A stretch of 64,000 nt of DNA from Sulfurifustis variabilis (GCF_002355415.1 NZ_AP014936.1:2666001-2730000); one strand, 5' to 3'; shown: positions 7,943-16,269, numbered from the stretch's first letter. The notes: generated from the letters alone by a model not told the origin. Program-made: numbers and translations.

Positions 7943-8050
7943 GTCATTGCGAGCGTAGCGAAGCAATCCGATGCGAAGTGTCGTCCCTCGCGCTGCTCGG
8001 GATGACTGCTGCGCAGTCAGATTGCTTCGTCGCTTCGCTCCTCGCAATGG
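7943..8050. repeat. Interspersed inverted-repeat element of the GTCATTGCGAG type
   Basis: The left arm (7943-7968) begins GTCATTGCGAGCG and ends GAAGCAATC. The right arm (8020-8049) begins GATTGCTTCGTCGC and ends CTCGCAATG. The roughly 50-bp centre includes CTGCTGCGCAGTCAG. Such roughly 100-bp elements are dispersed in many genomes and have the layout of a MITE-like or REP-pair element. It contains no coding sequence. Confidence 0.8.
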
Positions 8051-8194
8051 CAACTTGTTCAGAGGTTTCCTAAGGAAAAAGGTGACCAGATTTTATCTTG
8101 CGGATACCAAGCGGGTCCGGCATTCGCCGGGTCCGCTCTGCCGCCTCACGATATGCACAAGCGACGGTAGTCGGGAATCACTTCCTGCATGCGG

Positions 8195-8533
8195 TTAGCC
8201 AGCGGCACGGGAGCGTCCGGAGGCGGCAATTACCCGCGCAAGATCACGTTTGTTCGCGCCAAGCGAAAAGAACGAGCGCACGATGAGATCAAGCGATACG
8301 GAGGGATCTCCGGCCTCGATCTTGGCGACGCGCGACTGGCTGGACTTCAGGTGCCGTGCCAGCTCCACCTGCGTCATGTTGCGCGCCTCTCGGCGCTCGC
8401 GCAGCTTGCGTCCGAGCTGTTGTTTGAGCTCGATGTAGCGCGACTCCTCGGGGGAGAGGCCGAGAAAATCGTTCGCGTTACCGACTTTCCATCCTTTGCG
8501 CTCCAACCGCTTTCTCTTGGCTCTATTCCTCAT
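8195..8533 (-). CDS. higA: HigA-type Xre antitoxin
   Basis: A 112-residue protein from the ATG at 8533 (MRNRAKRKRLERKGW). A helix-turn-helix covers NMTQVELARHLKSSQSRVAKIEAGD in the middle. Its start overlaps the end of the upstream toxin gene by 11 bp. Toxin-first gene order, a Gp49-type toxin and an Xre antitoxin define a HigBA module. The antitoxin neutralises the toxin and represses the operon, most likely through the palindrome at 8869-8896. Confidence 0.88.
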   Translation of the reverse strand: MRNRAKRKRLERKGWKVGNANDFLGLSPEESRYIELKQQLGRKLRERREARNMTQVELARHLKSSQSRVAKIEAGDPSVSLDLIVRSFFSLGANKRDLARVIAASGRSRAAG

Positions 8534-8858
8534 ACAACCCCAATCTGCGCTTATACACCTCAATGACCTCGGCTGGCGTCTGGCGCGTGCTGTTCTTGAA
8601 GACTTCCAGTATCACGATGGCGTCCGGATCGATTCGATACACAATACGCCAGCTCATACGCTCATCATTGGCCCGCAACTCGTGGCATCGGGGTCCGATC
8701 GACGGCATCGGCCGCGAGTGCGGCATTCCGATCCTGTCTCCTCTCTGCAAACGGCGGAGGAGAAATCCCGCTTCCAATCGGGCAGCCGGCGAGAAGGGCG
8801 GCGTTTTCACCTCTCCCTTGAGCCAGACTAGAGGCTTGTCCTTATTCTTCTCTCCCAT
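8523..8858 (-). CDS. higB: HigB/Gp49-like (RelE superfamily) toxin
   Basis: A 111-residue protein with the phage Gp49-like domain: RRLQRGDRIGMPHSRPMPSIG, HELRANDERMSWRIVYRID and IVILEVFKNSTRQTP. The family comprises ribosome-dependent mRNA interferases. It is first in the two-gene operon, and a perfect operator palindrome lies 11 bp upstream of the start codon. Nothing looks truncated. Confidence 0.9.
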   Translation of the reverse strand: MGEKNKDKPLVWLKGEVKTPPFSPAARLEAGFLLRRLQRGDRIGMPHSRPMPSIGPRCHELRANDERMSWRIVYRIDPDAIVILEVFKNSTRQTPAEVIEVYKRRLGLYEE

Positions 8859-8868
8859 ACGCGAAGGA

Positions 8869-8896
8869 GAGTATATGTCTGATCTGACATATACTC
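8869..8896. promoter_or_regulatory. Operator palindrome of the higBA operon
   Basis: Perfect 11-bp arms GAGTATATGTC and GACATATACTC flank TGATCT, directly upstream of the toxin start on the minus strand. Position and symmetry fit the autoregulatory site of an Xre antitoxin dimer. Confidence 0.8.
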
Positions 8897-8958
8897 AAGC
8901 GAACAGAAGAGCTACAACAAATCCGTGCCAGAGGGCGATATTTGAAATCGATTTCTTC

Positions 8959-9951
8959 TCAATGCTGCCGCCGAATGAAATTGCTTATCTCCCGCCAAGC
9001 CTCCGCCTCGTGCCCTGCCAATAGATGGCCTCCGGTCGGGTAGCCGATGAAGCGGGCGTTGGGGATTTGTTTCGAGATCGATTGCGCGGGGGCGTAGGTG
9101 CGGAAAAGATCGTTCTCGGCACTTATTAATAGCGTCGGCGTTTCGATCGCTTTGAGCTCCTCGGGTCCCGGGGCATTGGCGATCGAGGCCGCTTCGTGCC
9201 GCAGCCCGTCGGCGCGGCGCCTCACGGGCAGGATGTGCCACAGCATCTCGCGCACGCGCGCCTGCTCGTCGGGGCTTGCGCGCTTCACGTCCTCCGGCGG
9301 CGTGGCCAGGATCATGCGGGTCATCGTGTCCGGCGCGATGGAGATCAAGGTCCAGAAGATGAAATCCGAGCGCAGCGTGGTCTCGAGGAAGAACCGCTCG
9401 AACGCCGTTAGCTCCCGCTGCTCGCCCGTCGGCGTCGCCGGATACGCGGGCACCATCAGCACCAGCGTCGAACAGCGCTCCGGCCGCTCGAGGCAAAACC
9501 GCATCGACGACGGCGCACCCGCCGAGACACCGAGCACGGCCACCCTGGAGAGCTCGAGCGTGTCGAGCAGACAGGCGTGCGCACCGGCCTGCGTCTCGGC
9601 CAGACGACCGCGCTTCTCGGGCATCGGCGTGCGCAGATACCCGAAGCGCGACGGCGCGATCACCTGAAAGCCGCCTTCGACGAGGAGCCGCGCGACCTTC
9701 AGCCCCTGGTCGAAACCGCCCCCTGCCCCGTGCACGACCAGCACCGGCGGGCCGTTGCCCGCGGTTGCGTATTCGACTGGGCCGCAGTGGGTTTGCGCGA
9801 TCTGGCTGCCTGCACTCACCCGCCCGTGTGCCTGATCTACGTCCTTCCGATACGCGAAGTAAACCAGCGCCAGCAAGGCGACGAATACGGCCAGCGCCAC
9901 GCGGGTAAGGCGTAAGGAGCGAGAGCGGATGGGTTTCGTTTGACGCGCCAA
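8959..9951 (-). CDS. Membrane-anchored alpha/beta hydrolase
   Basis: A 330-residue protein. An N-terminal hydrophobic anchor (about residues 17-33, LALVYFAY) is followed by an alpha/beta-hydrolase fold. The oxyanion region is VVHGAGGG, the nucleophile elbow GVSAGAP, the likely acid the Asp in SAENDLF, and the catalytic His lies in GGHLLAG. The catalytic domain is probably periplasmic. The substrate cannot be read from the sequence; esterase or lactonase activity is possible. It stands alone, with higBA on one side and a DUF6151 gene on the other. Confidence 0.85.
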   Translation of the reverse strand: MARQTKPIRSRSLRLTRVALAVFVALLALVYFAYRKDVDQAHGRVSAGSQIAQTHCGPVEYATAGNGPPVLVVHGAGGGFDQGLKVARLLVEGGFQVIAPSRFGYLRTPMPEKRGRLAETQAGAHACLLDTLELSRVAVLGVSAGAPSSMRFCLERPERCSTLVLMVPAYPATPTGEQRELTAFERFFLETTLRSDFIFWTLISIAPDTMTRMILATPPEDVKRASPDEQARVREMLWHILPVRRRADGLRHEAASIANAPGPEELKAIETPTLLISAENDLFRTYAPAQSISKQIPNARFIGYPTGGHLLAGHEAEAWREISNFIRRQH

Positions 9952-10027
9952 GGTGCGTCCTTGCTGATCAGCCTGGTTTCGGACCCTCTGCTTATCAAGA
10001 AACTAAGGTGACGTTACCTGGCGCGTT

Positions 10028-10624
10028 CTAGGCATCGCCTCGCAGTGCTCGACGCTCAGGGGATGAAAGCACGTGCGGCGCCACGATGGGTTCAGCGACG
10101 TCCTGTCGGAAAAACGGGTTCTCCTTGTATTTTCCACTCAGGCGAGAGCCGGACACGTTCCGGACGATCTTGAGAACGGCCCGGAATGTCGCCCAGGGCG
10201 TCGGACTGACCTTTCCCCTTGCCGAGCCGGTATTCACCGCCACCCTTGCCGGCCCGAATGCCGCATTAATTTCAGCGTATGAACCGGCGAGGCAGTTGTG
10301 GACCAAACTGATGTAGGGCACCTTCGGATCGCGCGGTGTGTTGCCGATCGGAGTACGACAGCAGCCCGCATACCAGCGAAGGATCCCCTTCTCGCTCAGC
10401 GACATGCACCGCAGGTGCTCGAGACCGCGCGTGATGTGGACGTGCCTTGGGCTGGTGGCGACGACGTCGGTGCCGCCAAGCGCGTTTAACGTCTGCGCGG
10501 GCTTCCCCAGGTATCGGGCGAACGCCTGACAGTCGCGGCAGTAGCAGATGGCACGAGCGGCGCGGTGAGGGGATGCCAGGTAACCTTCGACGGAGCCGCA
10601 GTTGCAGCGCAAGGGGAAGTTCAT
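10028..10624 (-). CDS. DUF6151 (GFA-like zinc-binding) family protein
   Basis: A 198-residue protein with the CNCG, CYCRDCQAFARYLG and YAGCCRTPIGNT motifs typical of DUF6151, which is related to the glutathione-dependent formaldehyde-activating enzyme fold. The cysteines probably bind zinc. It is cytoplasmic and its function is unproven. It appears to be a single gene. Confidence 0.85.
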   Translation of the reverse strand: MNFPLRCNCGSVEGYLASPHRAARAICYCRDCQAFARYLGKPAQTLNALGGTDVVATSPRHVHITRGLEHLRCMSLSEKGILRWYAGCCRTPIGNTPRDPKVPYISLVHNCLAGSYAEINAAFGPARVAVNTGSARGKVSPTPWATFRAVLKIVRNVSGSRLSGKYKENPFFRQDVAEPIVAPHVLSSPERRALRGDA

Positions 10625-10793
10625 CGGGGTCCTATCGTACCGCGGCCTGCTCCGTCCGTGATTGCTCGAGAGATGGCCGCCTGCCGTCCACGGTCACGAC
10701 CCCCGCGTCAGGGGCGCCTGCACGAGCCAGCGAAGAAGAGCGACACCGTGCGGCATCCCCTGCACGGCCGTTGTTTGGTCCGCACAGGATGCG

Positions 10794-11711
10794 TCAATGG
10801 CTACGCCAGCGGGGTGACGAGGCAAGCGCATCCGCCAAGGCCTCGGCGAAGGTCCGCAGCGTCGAGCCGTCGCTTTCGCCGTGGTCGGGGTTGAGCTCGC
10901 AGACCGTGAGCGCCGTCCAGTTCGGCGCGCGCAGCAGCGGCCGGAGCGACGCCATGAGCTGATCGAACCGCAGGCCCACGTTGCGGCGGTTGTTCTCCGC
11001 GAGCGGCATATCCAGGTAGTCGAGCACGTCGACATCCAGATGGACGAGCAATCGCTCGAACTGCCGCGCCCAGCCCCTCACCACCGCCTCTGCGGCACCC
11101 GAGGGATCGGCGACAACTTCCGCCAGCCGAACCTCGGCAATGCCGAGATCTTCGATGATCCGTCGCTCGAACGGCTCCACGTTGTCGTTCGCGAAGAAGA
11201 GCACCTGCTCCGGGCGCAGTAGCGGCACGCGCGGACCCAGCGCGGCGAGCTCCGGCACCGTACCCTCGACACCCAGCATATGGGCAACGCCCATCCAGTC
11301 CAGCGCGCCGTCCCGGGTGCTCTCGGGGGTGTTGAGGTCGGTATCGAGGTCGATATACACGACACCGACGCTTTGCGTCCCGCGAAGCGCGCCGGCGACG
11401 GTACCGAGCTCGACCGTGCAATCGCCGCCCAACACGAGCGCCCCCGCATCGATCGCGAGTGCCGAGGCGACCTGCTCGGCGCCCGCTTTCGCGACTCTGG
11501 CGACCACGCCCGCATTCATCGCGCGCGGGTTCGCCTTGTCGACACGCCAGCGAAACCCGGAAACATCTCCACGATCGTCGACCGATATGCCGCGCACGGC
11601 CAGAAGGTCCGGCAGCCCGGCGGCGCGGAGCGCGGCCGGGGCCTTTTCCTGACCCGGCGCATACGCTCCCGCGCTGCTCGGCGCACCGATGATCGCCAAG
11701 TGACGGGGCAT
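10794..11711 (-). CDS. Arginase/ureohydrolase family protein
   Basis: A 305-residue protein of the arginase-agmatinase-formiminoglutamase fold, covering the whole family length. Metal-site motifs can be aligned but are altered. GGDH is GGDC, DAHxD is DLDTD, while LDVDVLD is kept. The missing His ligands make a standard bimanganese arginase activity uncertain, although some family members carry GGDC. It starts MPRHLAIIGAPSSAG. Neighbours give no pathway clue. Confidence 0.85.
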   Translation of the reverse strand: MPRHLAIIGAPSSAGAYAPGQEKAPAALRAAGLPDLLAVRGISVDDRGDVSGFRWRVDKANPRAMNAGVVARVAKAGAEQVASALAIDAGALVLGGDCTVELGTVAGALRGTQSVGVVYIDLDTDLNTPESTRDGALDWMGVAHMLGVEGTVPELAALGPRVPLLRPEQVLFFANDNVEPFERRIIEDLGIAEVRLAEVVADPSGAAEAVVRGWARQFERLLVHLDVDVLDYLDMPLAENNRRNVGLRFDQLMASLRPLLRAPNWTALTVCELNPDHGESDGSTLRTFAEALADALASSPRWRSH

Positions 11712-12031
11712 GGCTGAAGCGATCTTTGATCTGTCCGAGTATCTCGCCGATTGGGGAGTCCCGCATCACGCACTTCCTTGTCGAGTTTGGACCGAACCAA
11801 TCCCGAACGGCTCCACCGGTGGAATCCCTTTCTTCCCAAAAAAGCAGGAAGGAACGAAAACCGGTGCGAACAAGCCCGTGCGCGACCAGTGCCTTTTGTC
11901 CCGCAGGTTGAAATTGACCGATTCGGTTTCCGAATGACAAAGGGCCCGGCAGTGGCCGCCGCCGATCAAGAGCTCGTGCGGTCATCCCCCGTCGGTGCCC
12001 CGCCTCGAGGTGCTGTTCCTGCGCCGCCGAT
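11712..12031. other. Intergenic region, nothing recognised
   Basis: About 320 bp upstream of the arginase-like gene and downstream of the lipoprotein pair, both on the minus strand. It should carry the arginase promoter, but no clear element or repeat stands out. Short open frames here have no family resemblance. Confidence 0.4.
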
Positions 12032-12568
12032 TCACTCGAAGCGGTAGCTCCACCACTCCCCTTGGTGACAGGTGAAAACGACGATATCACCCGGACGGGA
12101 GCTGACGATGTGCTCGTTCGGCAGATCGATGCCACCGGCGAGCGGCGGCGCATTCTGTCCGTCGGCGCGCGTGAAGCCGTTGAGGCTGTCGATGAAGCTC
12201 GCACTGCCGATCGAGAGGCCGCCGATGGGGAGCGCAGTTTCCAGCTCCTTGCGGCAAGAAAAGCTGCTTTCGGGAGCGCGAATCAAGAGCACGTTACGGC
12301 GCTGGCCGCCGTATGTGCGGTAACACCACGTCGCGACGCCATCGCGTTGCACGAATCCGTAGGCATAGGGCGGCTTGGAGCCGGGGCGCCGACTCTTCAT
12401 CGCGGCGGGATCCGGCCGGCAGCCGTGTTCCGTCATGTAGGCGACGAGGTCGGCTGGGTAGTCGGTGTCGAACTCCGGGGATCGCACCGGAGTTTGCGCG
12501 CAGCCTCCGATGCAGAGCGCGGCGGCCGCCGAGGCGGCGGCCAGCCCGCGCGGACCACGTCGGGTCAC
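12032..12568 (-). CDS. Putative lipoprotein
   Basis: A 178-residue protein with an N-terminal signal and lipobox CIGGC (Cys about residue 23), followed by a secreted domain containing several cysteines (GCRPD, TWCYR, FSCRKE, VFTCHQ). I do not recognise the family. It ends in a WWSYRFE-type strand. It lies 4 bp downstream of another lipoprotein gene, so the two probably form an operon and work together in the envelope. Confidence 0.7.
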   Translation of the reverse strand: MTRRGPRGLAAASAAAALCIGGCAQTPVRSPEFDTDYPADLVAYMTEHGCRPDPAAMKSRRPGSKPPYAYGFVQRDGVATWCYRTYGGQRRNVLLIRAPESSFSCRKELETALPIGGLSIGSASFIDSLNGFTRADGQNAPPLAGGIDLPNEHIVSSRPGDIVVFTCHQGEWWSYRFE

Positions 12569-12572
12569 GACG

Positions 12573-13358
12573 TTACTTCACCTTCGCAAGAAATTGCCCG
12601 CAGTTTTCGATCATCTTCGGTGTGGCCGCGTCGAAAAGCTGCTTGGCCTTTTCCTGCGACTTGATGACCTCCGGGAACGGGAAGTCGATGTCCATCTGCA
12701 CGTTGTTCACGCCACACGCGTTCTGCCACACGCGCTTATACACCCCGCTCGCGTCGCGCTTGTAAGCGCTCAGCTGCACGTAGCCCTCCACGGTCACGTT
12801 CTTGGTGTTGGTGCCCATGGTGAAGCCGGCGGCGAAGGCACGGCCGATCGTCTGCCGTTCGGTGAGCATGACGTGGTAAGGCGCGACGACCAGGACGACG
12901 TCGGACATCGGATTGAACGCCTTGAAGGTGCCGTCCTCGGTCTCGAGCGGCGTGCCGTGCTCCAGGACTCGCAAACGCGAGGGCTCGTAGTCCACCCCCC
13001 ACGCCGCGGCGAGCTTCGGCATGACCCCGGCGCTCACCCGATCCGCCATCGGATTCTTGTTGTACAGCCAGCGCATCACTTCGGTGACGGTCGGTGCGCG
13101 CTTCTCACTTTCGGCCCTGCCACTTGCTTCCAGACCGGTCCATAGCGCGCCGCCGCCGAGCTGCGCGGACACGCCGCCGCCATACGCGGCCCAGAAACTG
13201 CTGGTGTCGACGACCCCGAAGGAGTAGCGCTGCGGCTCCTTGCCGTATTGGACGAACGTCGCGGTGCGGGTGCCGGTCCGCAGTTCGGATATGCTCGGGC
13301 CGCCGGCGCAGCCGGCGAGCAACAGACTGACTGCAGCGAGGGTAGCAACGCGCGACAT
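12573..13358 (-). CDS. Putative lipoprotein
   Basis: A 261-residue protein from the ATG at 13358, which has AGGAG in front; a start at 13379 is less likely. The signal peptide ends in the lipobox LLLAGC. The mature domain has no motif I recognise. It contains a Gly-rich segment near VSAQLGGGALWTG, which may contact the membrane. It is the first gene of the two-lipoprotein operon. Confidence 0.7.
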   Translation of the reverse strand: MSRVATLAAVSLLLAGCAGGPSISELRTGTRTATFVQYGKEPQRYSFGVVDTSSFWAAYGGGVSAQLGGGALWTGLEASGRAESEKRAPTVTEVMRWLYNKNPMADRVSAGVMPKLAAAWGVDYEPSRLRVLEHGTPLETEDGTFKAFNPMSDVVLVVAPYHVMLTERQTIGRAFAAGFTMGTNTKNVTVEGYVQLSAYKRDASGVYKRVWQNACGVNNVQMDIDFPFPEVIKSQEKAKQLFDAATPKMIENCGQFLAKVK

Positions 13359-13557
13359 CCCTATTCTCCTTCGGGGCAAGTGTTAAAAACGATTAGCACA
13401 AGCACCGTGTATAGCAAGATCTTGTATCGCGCCGTCCCTTTCCCGCGCCCGCTGCGCCGTGGCGGAGAAAAATCGGGACAGGAGGACAGAGGCAGATCTA
13501 TTTTTAAGGCGAAGCGGGACCGGCGCGACCGGGCGTGCGCGGTTACACCGGTCGCGA

Positions 13558-13945
13558 TCAGTGCCGCGCCTCCAGAATGAGATTGAACGGCGTCTCCGCC
13601 GCCCGGCGGAACTGCCGGAACCCGCCGGACTTCGCCACCTCCCGCAGCCTCCCCTCCCCCGCCTGCGCGCCGAGCGCCGTGCCCACTTCCTGGTTGAGCG
13701 AGGTGGGCACGCAGACCAGCGTCGAGGCGGAATAGTAGAGGCGGCCGACCGGGTTGATGTTCTGCTCGAGGGCGTCGTGGGCGAAGGGCTCGACGATCAT
13801 CCACGCGCCGCCGGGCTTGAGCGCCTGGTGGATGTGACGCGCGGCGCCGGCCGGGTCGCCCATGTCGTGCAGGGCGTCGAAGCAGGTGACGAGGTCGTAG
13901 TCCTTGCCCGGGAAGTCCTTGGCGGTGGCGACTTCGAAGCGGACG
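13558..13945 (-). pseudogene. Truncated duplicate of the methyltransferase 3' region
   Basis: This 388-bp segment matches 14792-15179 except for one substitution that I found by eye (13852 versus 15086). It begins exactly at the methyltransferase stop codon and covers the last 129 or so codons. It has no start and no cofactor-binding GCGHG motif. On the right it breaks abruptly into the HEPN/MNT module. Confidence 0.9.
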
Positions 13946-14009
13946 CGCTGCGAGCACGTCGACCTCTCGACATTCTCGCGTCGTAGGCCGACGCCTGGCC
14001 CGATCGCGA

Positions 14010-14345
14010 CTACTTCAACTGCTCTTTGACCAGACGAGAGAGAACAGGCAGATCGGTTTGCACGACGCCCCAAACGGTGTCGTTGCGAATCGTGGCGTAC
14101 CCATGAATTAGGATATTGCGAAAAGCGATGATGCGGCGGTAATCCGGGATGCGTTCGGCGAGATCGGCGTCCACTTTATGCAGTCGACTCAGCGCTTCGC
14201 CCACGACTTCGAACTGGCGTTCCACGGCCGATCGCAGCATTTCGTCCGAGAGATAATCCTCCAGCGATCGCCCTTTCGTGAAAGTCTCCAGCTTTCGGCA
14301 GGCCTCCCGAATGTCGTAGAGATACTTCTGTACTTCAGGCTGCAT
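14010..14345 (-). CDS. HEPN-domain toxin (DUF86)
   Basis: A 111-residue protein beginning MQPEVQKYLYDIREA. The HEPN active-site motif FRNILIHGY (R-x4-H) is followed by a Tyr-containing turn, and the ERIPDYRRIIAFRN helix is typical of DUF86. It pairs with the nucleotidyltransferase gene upstream, whose end overlaps this start by 11 bp. In HEPN/MNT modules the HEPN protein is an RNase toxin and the MNT partner inactivates it by (oligo-)adenylylation at the Tyr near the motif. A longer frame extends upstream to 14564 but only as an overlap with the partner. Confidence 0.92.
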   Translation of the reverse strand: MQPEVQKYLYDIREACRKLETFTKGRSLEDYLSDEMLRSAVERQFEVVGEALSRLHKVDADLAERIPDYRRIIAFRNILIHGYATIRNDTVWGVVQTDLPVLSRLVKEQLK

Positions 14346-14643
14346 AGAGCAGAGCCTTGGACCGCTCGACCGATCGCAGGAAATAGGGATTGTCGCTTGC
14401 CCCTTCTTCAACGAGGTCGATAGGCCTGTGGAACAGGTCCTGGAGTGCCAGAAGAAGTCCGAAATAGGCATCCGCGCGCTCTGCCGGCGAAAGCGGATGA
14501 AATTCGACCAGGAAATCGAGGTCGCTCCGGCCCGGTTCGAACTTGCCGGTAGCCGCCGAACCAAAGAGCGCCAGCCGGCGGACCTGGTGCCGCCGACATA
14601 GATCCTCCAAGGCGGAGTGCTGTTCAGCGATGAGCGGATGCAT
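14335..14643 (-). CDS. MNT-type nucleotidyltransferase antitoxin
   Basis: A 102-residue minimal nucleotidyltransferase starting MHPLIAEQ. The family signature is present as LALFGSAATGKF followed by SDLDFLVEF, giving the GS-x(n)-D-x-D active site. A third acidic residue lies in RPIDLVEEG. It is translated first and overlaps the HEPN toxin by 11 bp. The pair sits between two 388-bp direct repeats of a methyltransferase gene, so it looks like a cassette inserted or trapped there. Confidence 0.92.
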   Translation of the reverse strand: MHPLIAEQHSALEDLCRRHQVRRLALFGSAATGKFEPGRSDLDFLVEFHPLSPAERADAYFGLLLALQDLFHRPIDLVEEGASDNPYFLRSVERSKALLYAA

Positions 14644-14791
14644 AACCGGGTCCTCGATTAAAGCTAAAGATAACCGATAACACGCCTGCCCGCGCGGGTC
14701 CCGGGATGAAAAAACATCACCTCGAGGGCAAAGGCGCGTAATGGGGCCCGGGAGTGAGCCGGGCCCCGACAACAAGCGGATTCGGAAAGCC

Positions 14792-15179
14792 TCAGTGCCG
14801 CGCCTCCAGAATGAGATTGAACGGCGTCTCCGCCGCCCGGCGGAACTGCCGGAACCCGCCGGACTTCGCCACCTCCCGCAGCCTCCCCTCCCCCGCCTGC
14901 GCGCCGAGCGCCGTGCCCACTTCCTGGTTGAGCGAGGTGGGCACGCAGACCAGCGTCGAGGCGGAATAGTAGAGGCGGCCGACCGGGTTGATGTTCTGCT
15001 CGAGGGCGTCGTGGGCGAAGGGCTCGACGATCATCCACGCGCCGCCGGGCTTGAGCGCCTGGTGGATGTGACGCGCGGCGCCGGCGGGGTCGCCCATGTC
15101 GTGCAGGGCGTCGAAGCAGGTGACGAGGTCGTAGTCCTTGCCCGGGAAGTCCTTGGCGGTGGCGACTTCGAAGCGGACG
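14792..15179. repeat. Right copy of a 388-bp direct repeat
   Basis: Matches 13558-13945 at an offset of 1234 bp with one visible mismatch. The HEPN/MNT module and its promoter (13946-14791) are enclosed between the copies. Recombination between the repeats would delete the module and leave one intact methyltransferase end. Confidence 0.9.
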
Positions 15180-15843
15180 TTGTCGCCCGCGCCGTGCTTT
15201 TTCGCGTGCCCTCTCGCCTCCTCGATCGAGGCGTCGTGGAAGTCGAAGCCGATGAACTCCGAGTTCGGGAAGGCGTCGGCCATGATGAGCGTCGAGAAGC
15301 CGTGGCCGCAGCCCACGTCGGCCACGCGGGCGCCGGCTTTCAGCTTCTCCACCACGCCGTCGAGCGCGGGGAGCCACTTCTCGACGATGTTCGCTTCATA
15401 GCCTGGGCGGAAGAACCGGGCGATGGCGCAGAAGACGCACCCGGGCTGGTCGCCCCAGGCGACGCCGCCGCCGGTCCGGAAGGCCGCCTGCACCTTGGGC
15501 CGGTTCTCGACGTACCCCGCGGCGCAGTCGAAGGCGCCCACGACGTAGTACGGGCTCGTCTCGTCCACGAGCACGGGCGCGTGCTCGGGGGTAGCGCGAA
15601 GCGCTTCGTCGTCGGATCATATTCGAAGTAGCGGGCGGCGGCGTGGGCCGACAGCCACTCGCGGAGATACCGCTCCGCGAGGCCCGTGGCCTGCGCGAGC
15701 TCGACGGAGGTCATCGGACCGCGTTCGTGCAGGGCCTTGTAGATGCCGAGCTGCGAGCCGATCTGCACCAGGCCGATGGCGTAGGCGCCGCCGAGGTCGT
15801 TCATGACCCGGCCGAGGAAGTCGTTCAGCTTCTGTTCGTTCAT
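14792..15843 (-). pseudogene. SAM-dependent methyltransferase with one frameshift
   Basis: The protein is complete if one base is restored. The N-terminal part (from 15843, MNEQKLNDFLGRVMNDLGG, AAGGAGA ribosome site) contains a winged-helix/dimerisation domain. It is in a different frame from the C-terminal catalytic part, which runs from about 15590 to the stop at 14792 and carries VADVGCGHGFSTLIM for cofactor binding and an FNLILEARH end. Near 15592 the reading CCCCCGAGCAC lacks a G: CCCCCGGAGCAC would restore PPEHAPVLVDE. It could be a genuine inactivation or a sequencing error. Target unknown. The AraC regulator at 16270 is divergent and may have controlled it. Confidence 0.85.
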
Positions 15844-16012
15844 GGCGTTCGTCTCCTTGCGAGGGTTCGTCAAGATCGTCTTCTTTCCGGCGCGCACTAT
15901 GGCGTGAGCGGGGCGCCGGCCCCATGGCCGATGCGCCGCATCTCTTGACCGGGACGCCGGGAGGCTGCTGTTCTTTGCCAGCTGCGCTTCGATGAGTGCC
16001 CCCTCTCCCCTT

Positions 16013-16231
16013 CCCCTCTCCCGCGAGGGGAGAGGGGGAGTTGGTTCGCTGCGCGGTTCGGGAGCGGCGGCGTTTGGATGGGCGCCCCCTCTCCCCTTGC
16101 CTTTCCCGCTATGCTTCCTGCTTCGCGGGAAAGCCCGGGGCAACCGTCCCTGGTTGCCCGCTCGCCGGGCGAACGATTCGCTGGATCGTTCGCAGATCTC
16201 CGGCTCGCCCCCCCCACAAGGGGAGAGGGGG
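16013..16231. repeat. Array of nested palindromes upstream of AraC gene
   Basis: A 10-bp hairpin at 16013-16037 (CCCCTCTCCC arm) comes first. A 15-bp perfect inverted repeat then spans 16084-16098 and 16217-16231 (CCCCCTCTCCCCTTG). Inside it are three further hairpins: CTTTCCCGC/GCGGGAAAG (16100-16132), GGGCAACC/GGTTGCCC (16137-16158) and GCGAACGAT/ATCGTTCGC (16168-16192). It looks like a compound REP or MITE-type element and carries no coding sequence. Confidence 0.75.
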
Positions 16232-16269
16232 AGTCGGGCCGGCGCGGCTTATCGACGGAGGTTCTTGCG

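Noticed and set aside
10694-12204. Overlapping open frames around the arginase-like gene
   Set aside because: They are frame-shifted shadows with Arg-rich composition; the arginase frame explains the region.
7250-16231. CRISPR array from the repeated CCTCTCCCC units
   Set aside because: Units are palindromic, irregularly spaced and lack unique spacers of constant length; no cas genes are seen.
16078-16269. N-terminal extension of the AraC regulator
   Set aside because: It is translated from the palindrome array and has no similarity to the family; GTG 16270 has a good ribosome site.
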